The notes beneath the pieces were generated by a model, which saw nothing but the letters and a program-made list of their open reading frames with translations, searched no databases and had not been told where the DNA came from. 5,923 nucleotides of DNA from Croceicoccus sp. (lineage in GTDB: Bacteria; Pseudomonadota; Alphaproteobacteria; Sphingomonadales; Sphingomonadaceae): positions 1 to 5,923 of the forward strand of contig JAPYSD010000244.1 in NCBI GenBank assembly GCA_029936705.1, in the 5' to 3' direction. The position numbers and the translations under genes were made by a program. Shown piece by piece: positions 5,048 to 5,923 of this stretch (positions within the stretch are counted from its first letter, which is position 1; every line of letters begins with the position of its first letter).

Positions 5048-5623
5048 TCAGCGCCGCCGCTTGAGCACGATGTAGAGCGCGCCCGCCCCGCCGTGGCGTG
5101 GATGCGCCTTGCGGATCGCGGCGATATTGCCCGCGTGGCGGCCCGCTGCCAGCCAGTCGAGCAGCTTCGCGCGGATCGCGCCGCGCGTGCTGGCCCTGTC
5201 CGCCGCATCGACCGGACGCGGCTTGCCCGCCACCACCAGCAGGACCCGCGCGCCCTGCGCAATCGCTTGCGTCATCCCGGCCTCAAGCCTGCGATAGGCG
5301 GCGTCGAGCGTGTAACCGTGAAGGTCGAGCGAGAAATCCGGGTCGATCGTCCCGCGCCCGAGCTGGCGGTCCCATCCGCGGTCCAGCCCCCCGCCCTCGC
5401 CAAGTGCGGGCGCGGGCATGGGCGCGGCGGGCCGCTGCGGGCGGGCAGGTTGCAAACGGGGCGCGGGTTTTGCCGGCGGAGCGGGCGCAAGCGCCTTCCT
5501 GTCCGCCGTGTCCGGACGCTTGCGCCCGGGCATCGGCGTCACCGTCGCGGCCAGGTGCGCCCACGCCCGCCGCTCTTCATCATCCAGCTCGCGGCCCGGT
5601 CTTCTGCCCCCGGGCTGTCTCAC
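5048..5623 (-). CDS. Smr-domain (MutS2 C-terminal-like) protein
   Basis: A 191-residue protein with three parts. Residues 11-36 (RELDDEERRAWAHLAATVTPMPGRKR) match the N-terminal segment typical of alphaproteobacterial Smr proteins. Residues 46-73 are a Pro/Ala-rich, probably disordered linker. Residues 97-189 are the Smr domain, with LDLHGYTLDAAYRRL at 99-113, VVAGKPRP at 130-137 and the closing HPRHGGAGALYIVL at 174-187. Smr domains of MutS2, SmrA and SmrB have nuclease activity on DNA or mRNA; which substrate applies here cannot be read from the sequence. The start is GTG at 5623-5621, sharing GTGA with the mltA stop (four-base overlap); only a weak GGCGAG precedes it, so translation is probably coupled to mltA. 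The mltA-Smr order is, from memory, common in alphaproteobacteria. It ends convergent to ahpF. Confidence 0.9.
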   Translation of the reverse strand: MRQPGGRRPGRELDDEERRAWAHLAATVTPMPGRKRPDTADRKALAPAPPAKPAPRLQPARPQRPAAPMPAPALGEGGGLDRGWDRQLGRGTIDPDFSLDLHGYTLDAAYRRLEAGMTQAIAQGARVLLVVAGKPRPVDAADRASTRGAIRAKLLDWLAAGRHAGNIAAIRKAHPRHGGAGALYIVLKRRR

Positions 5624-5923
5624 CGCTCGCCGGCGCGAAGCCGCGCCAGGGTGCCGCGCGGCAGCAGCAGGGTCACGGCCGCATCACTCGACATGCCGCC
5701 CGCGATTTCCTTCGCCCGCTCGCCCGCGCCCCAGAACGTGTCGAGCCGATTCGCGCCCTTGATCGCGCCGCCGGTGTCCTGCGCGATCCAGATGCCGTCC
5801 GCCTCGTCATGATCGGCATCGATGACGACCGGCGCGCCCAGCGGCACGAAGCGCGGATCGGCGGCGACACTGGCATGCGGCCGCACCGGCACGTCGAGCG
5901 CGCCCAGCGGACCGTCGCCGGTC
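5620..5923 (-). CDS. mltA: Membrane-bound lytic murein transglycosylase A, C-terminal part (partial)
   Basis: The frame runs leftward from the right edge of the window, so only the last 100 residues are visible. The protein cleaves the MurNAc-GlcNAc bond of peptidoglycan to form 1,6-anhydro ends and is usually an outer-membrane lipoprotein; its signal peptide would lie outside the window. The visible part is the 3D domain: GPLGALDVPV, then DPRFVPLGAPV (visible residues 22-32), IWIAQDTGGAIKGANRLDTFWGAG (44-67) and LLLP (85-88). The Asp in DTGGAIKG and the one in NRLDTFWG (visible residue 61) are the conserved acidic residues; the latter corresponds to the catalytic Asp308 of E. coli MltA. The GTG at 5892 lies inside the domain and is not a start. 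The stop TGA (5622-5620) overlaps the Smr start. Confidence 0.93.
   Translation of the reverse strand, partial: TGDGPLGALDVPVRPHASVAADPRFVPLGAPVVIDADHDEADGIWIAQDTGGAIKGANRLDTFWGAGERAKEIAGGMSSDAAVTLLLPRGTLARLRAGER

Noticed and set aside
5000..5812. A 270-codon plus-strand frame opposite Smr and mltA
   Set aside because: It begins within the ahpF terminator and runs antisense to two recognised domains. Its Arg-rich composition is typical of a shadow frame.

Overview
This window looks like a chromosomal segment of a GC-rich alphaproteobacterium, most likely a sphingomonad (Sphingomonadaceae or Erythrobacteraceae). That placement rests on GC-rich third codon positions, the protein sequences as I recall their families, and the mltA-Smr gene pair at the right end. 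No database search was possible. There is no tRNA, rRNA, CRISPR array, insertion sequence or phage gene. The content is housekeeping, oxidative-stress and iron-related genes, and I see no clear new multi-gene system. The points of interest are in the intergenic control regions.

Left part (1-1249): the last 24 codons of an unidentified rightward gene end exactly where a leftward gene ends; the two stop codons form the palindrome TGATCA. The leftward gene is a siderophore-interacting protein (flavin-dependent ferric-siderophore reductase). Upstream of it lies a Spx/ArsC-fold thioredoxin-like protein of the YffB type, also leftward. The 72-base gap between them carries a perfect 9-bp inverted repeat that resembles a Fur operator and is well placed to give iron control of the reductase.

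Middle (1250-2491): aroC, chorismate synthase, is divergent from yffB. Its conserved start has no Shine-Dalgarno sequence of its own. Instead, a five-codon reading frame with a good ribosome site ends in an ATGA overlap with the aroC start, and an 8-bp hairpin lies just upstream.

Right-centre (2492-5025): ahpC and ahpF encode the two halves of the NADH-dependent alkyl hydroperoxide reductase (AhpF passes electrons to AhpC). An OxyR-like tetrad directly abuts a candidate promoter ahead of ahpC. A strong hairpin terminator sits between ahpC and ahpF and probably keeps AhpC in excess over AhpF. A second terminator closes the pair.

Right end (5048-5923): on the opposite strand, mltA (lytic transglycosylase, only the C-terminal 100 residues inside the window) overlaps an Smr-domain gene by four bases (GTGA).

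Together, the reductase, the thioredoxin-fold protein and AhpCF suggest a neighbourhood with iron and peroxide responses beside core aromatic and cell-wall genes. Functional links between these operons are inference only.
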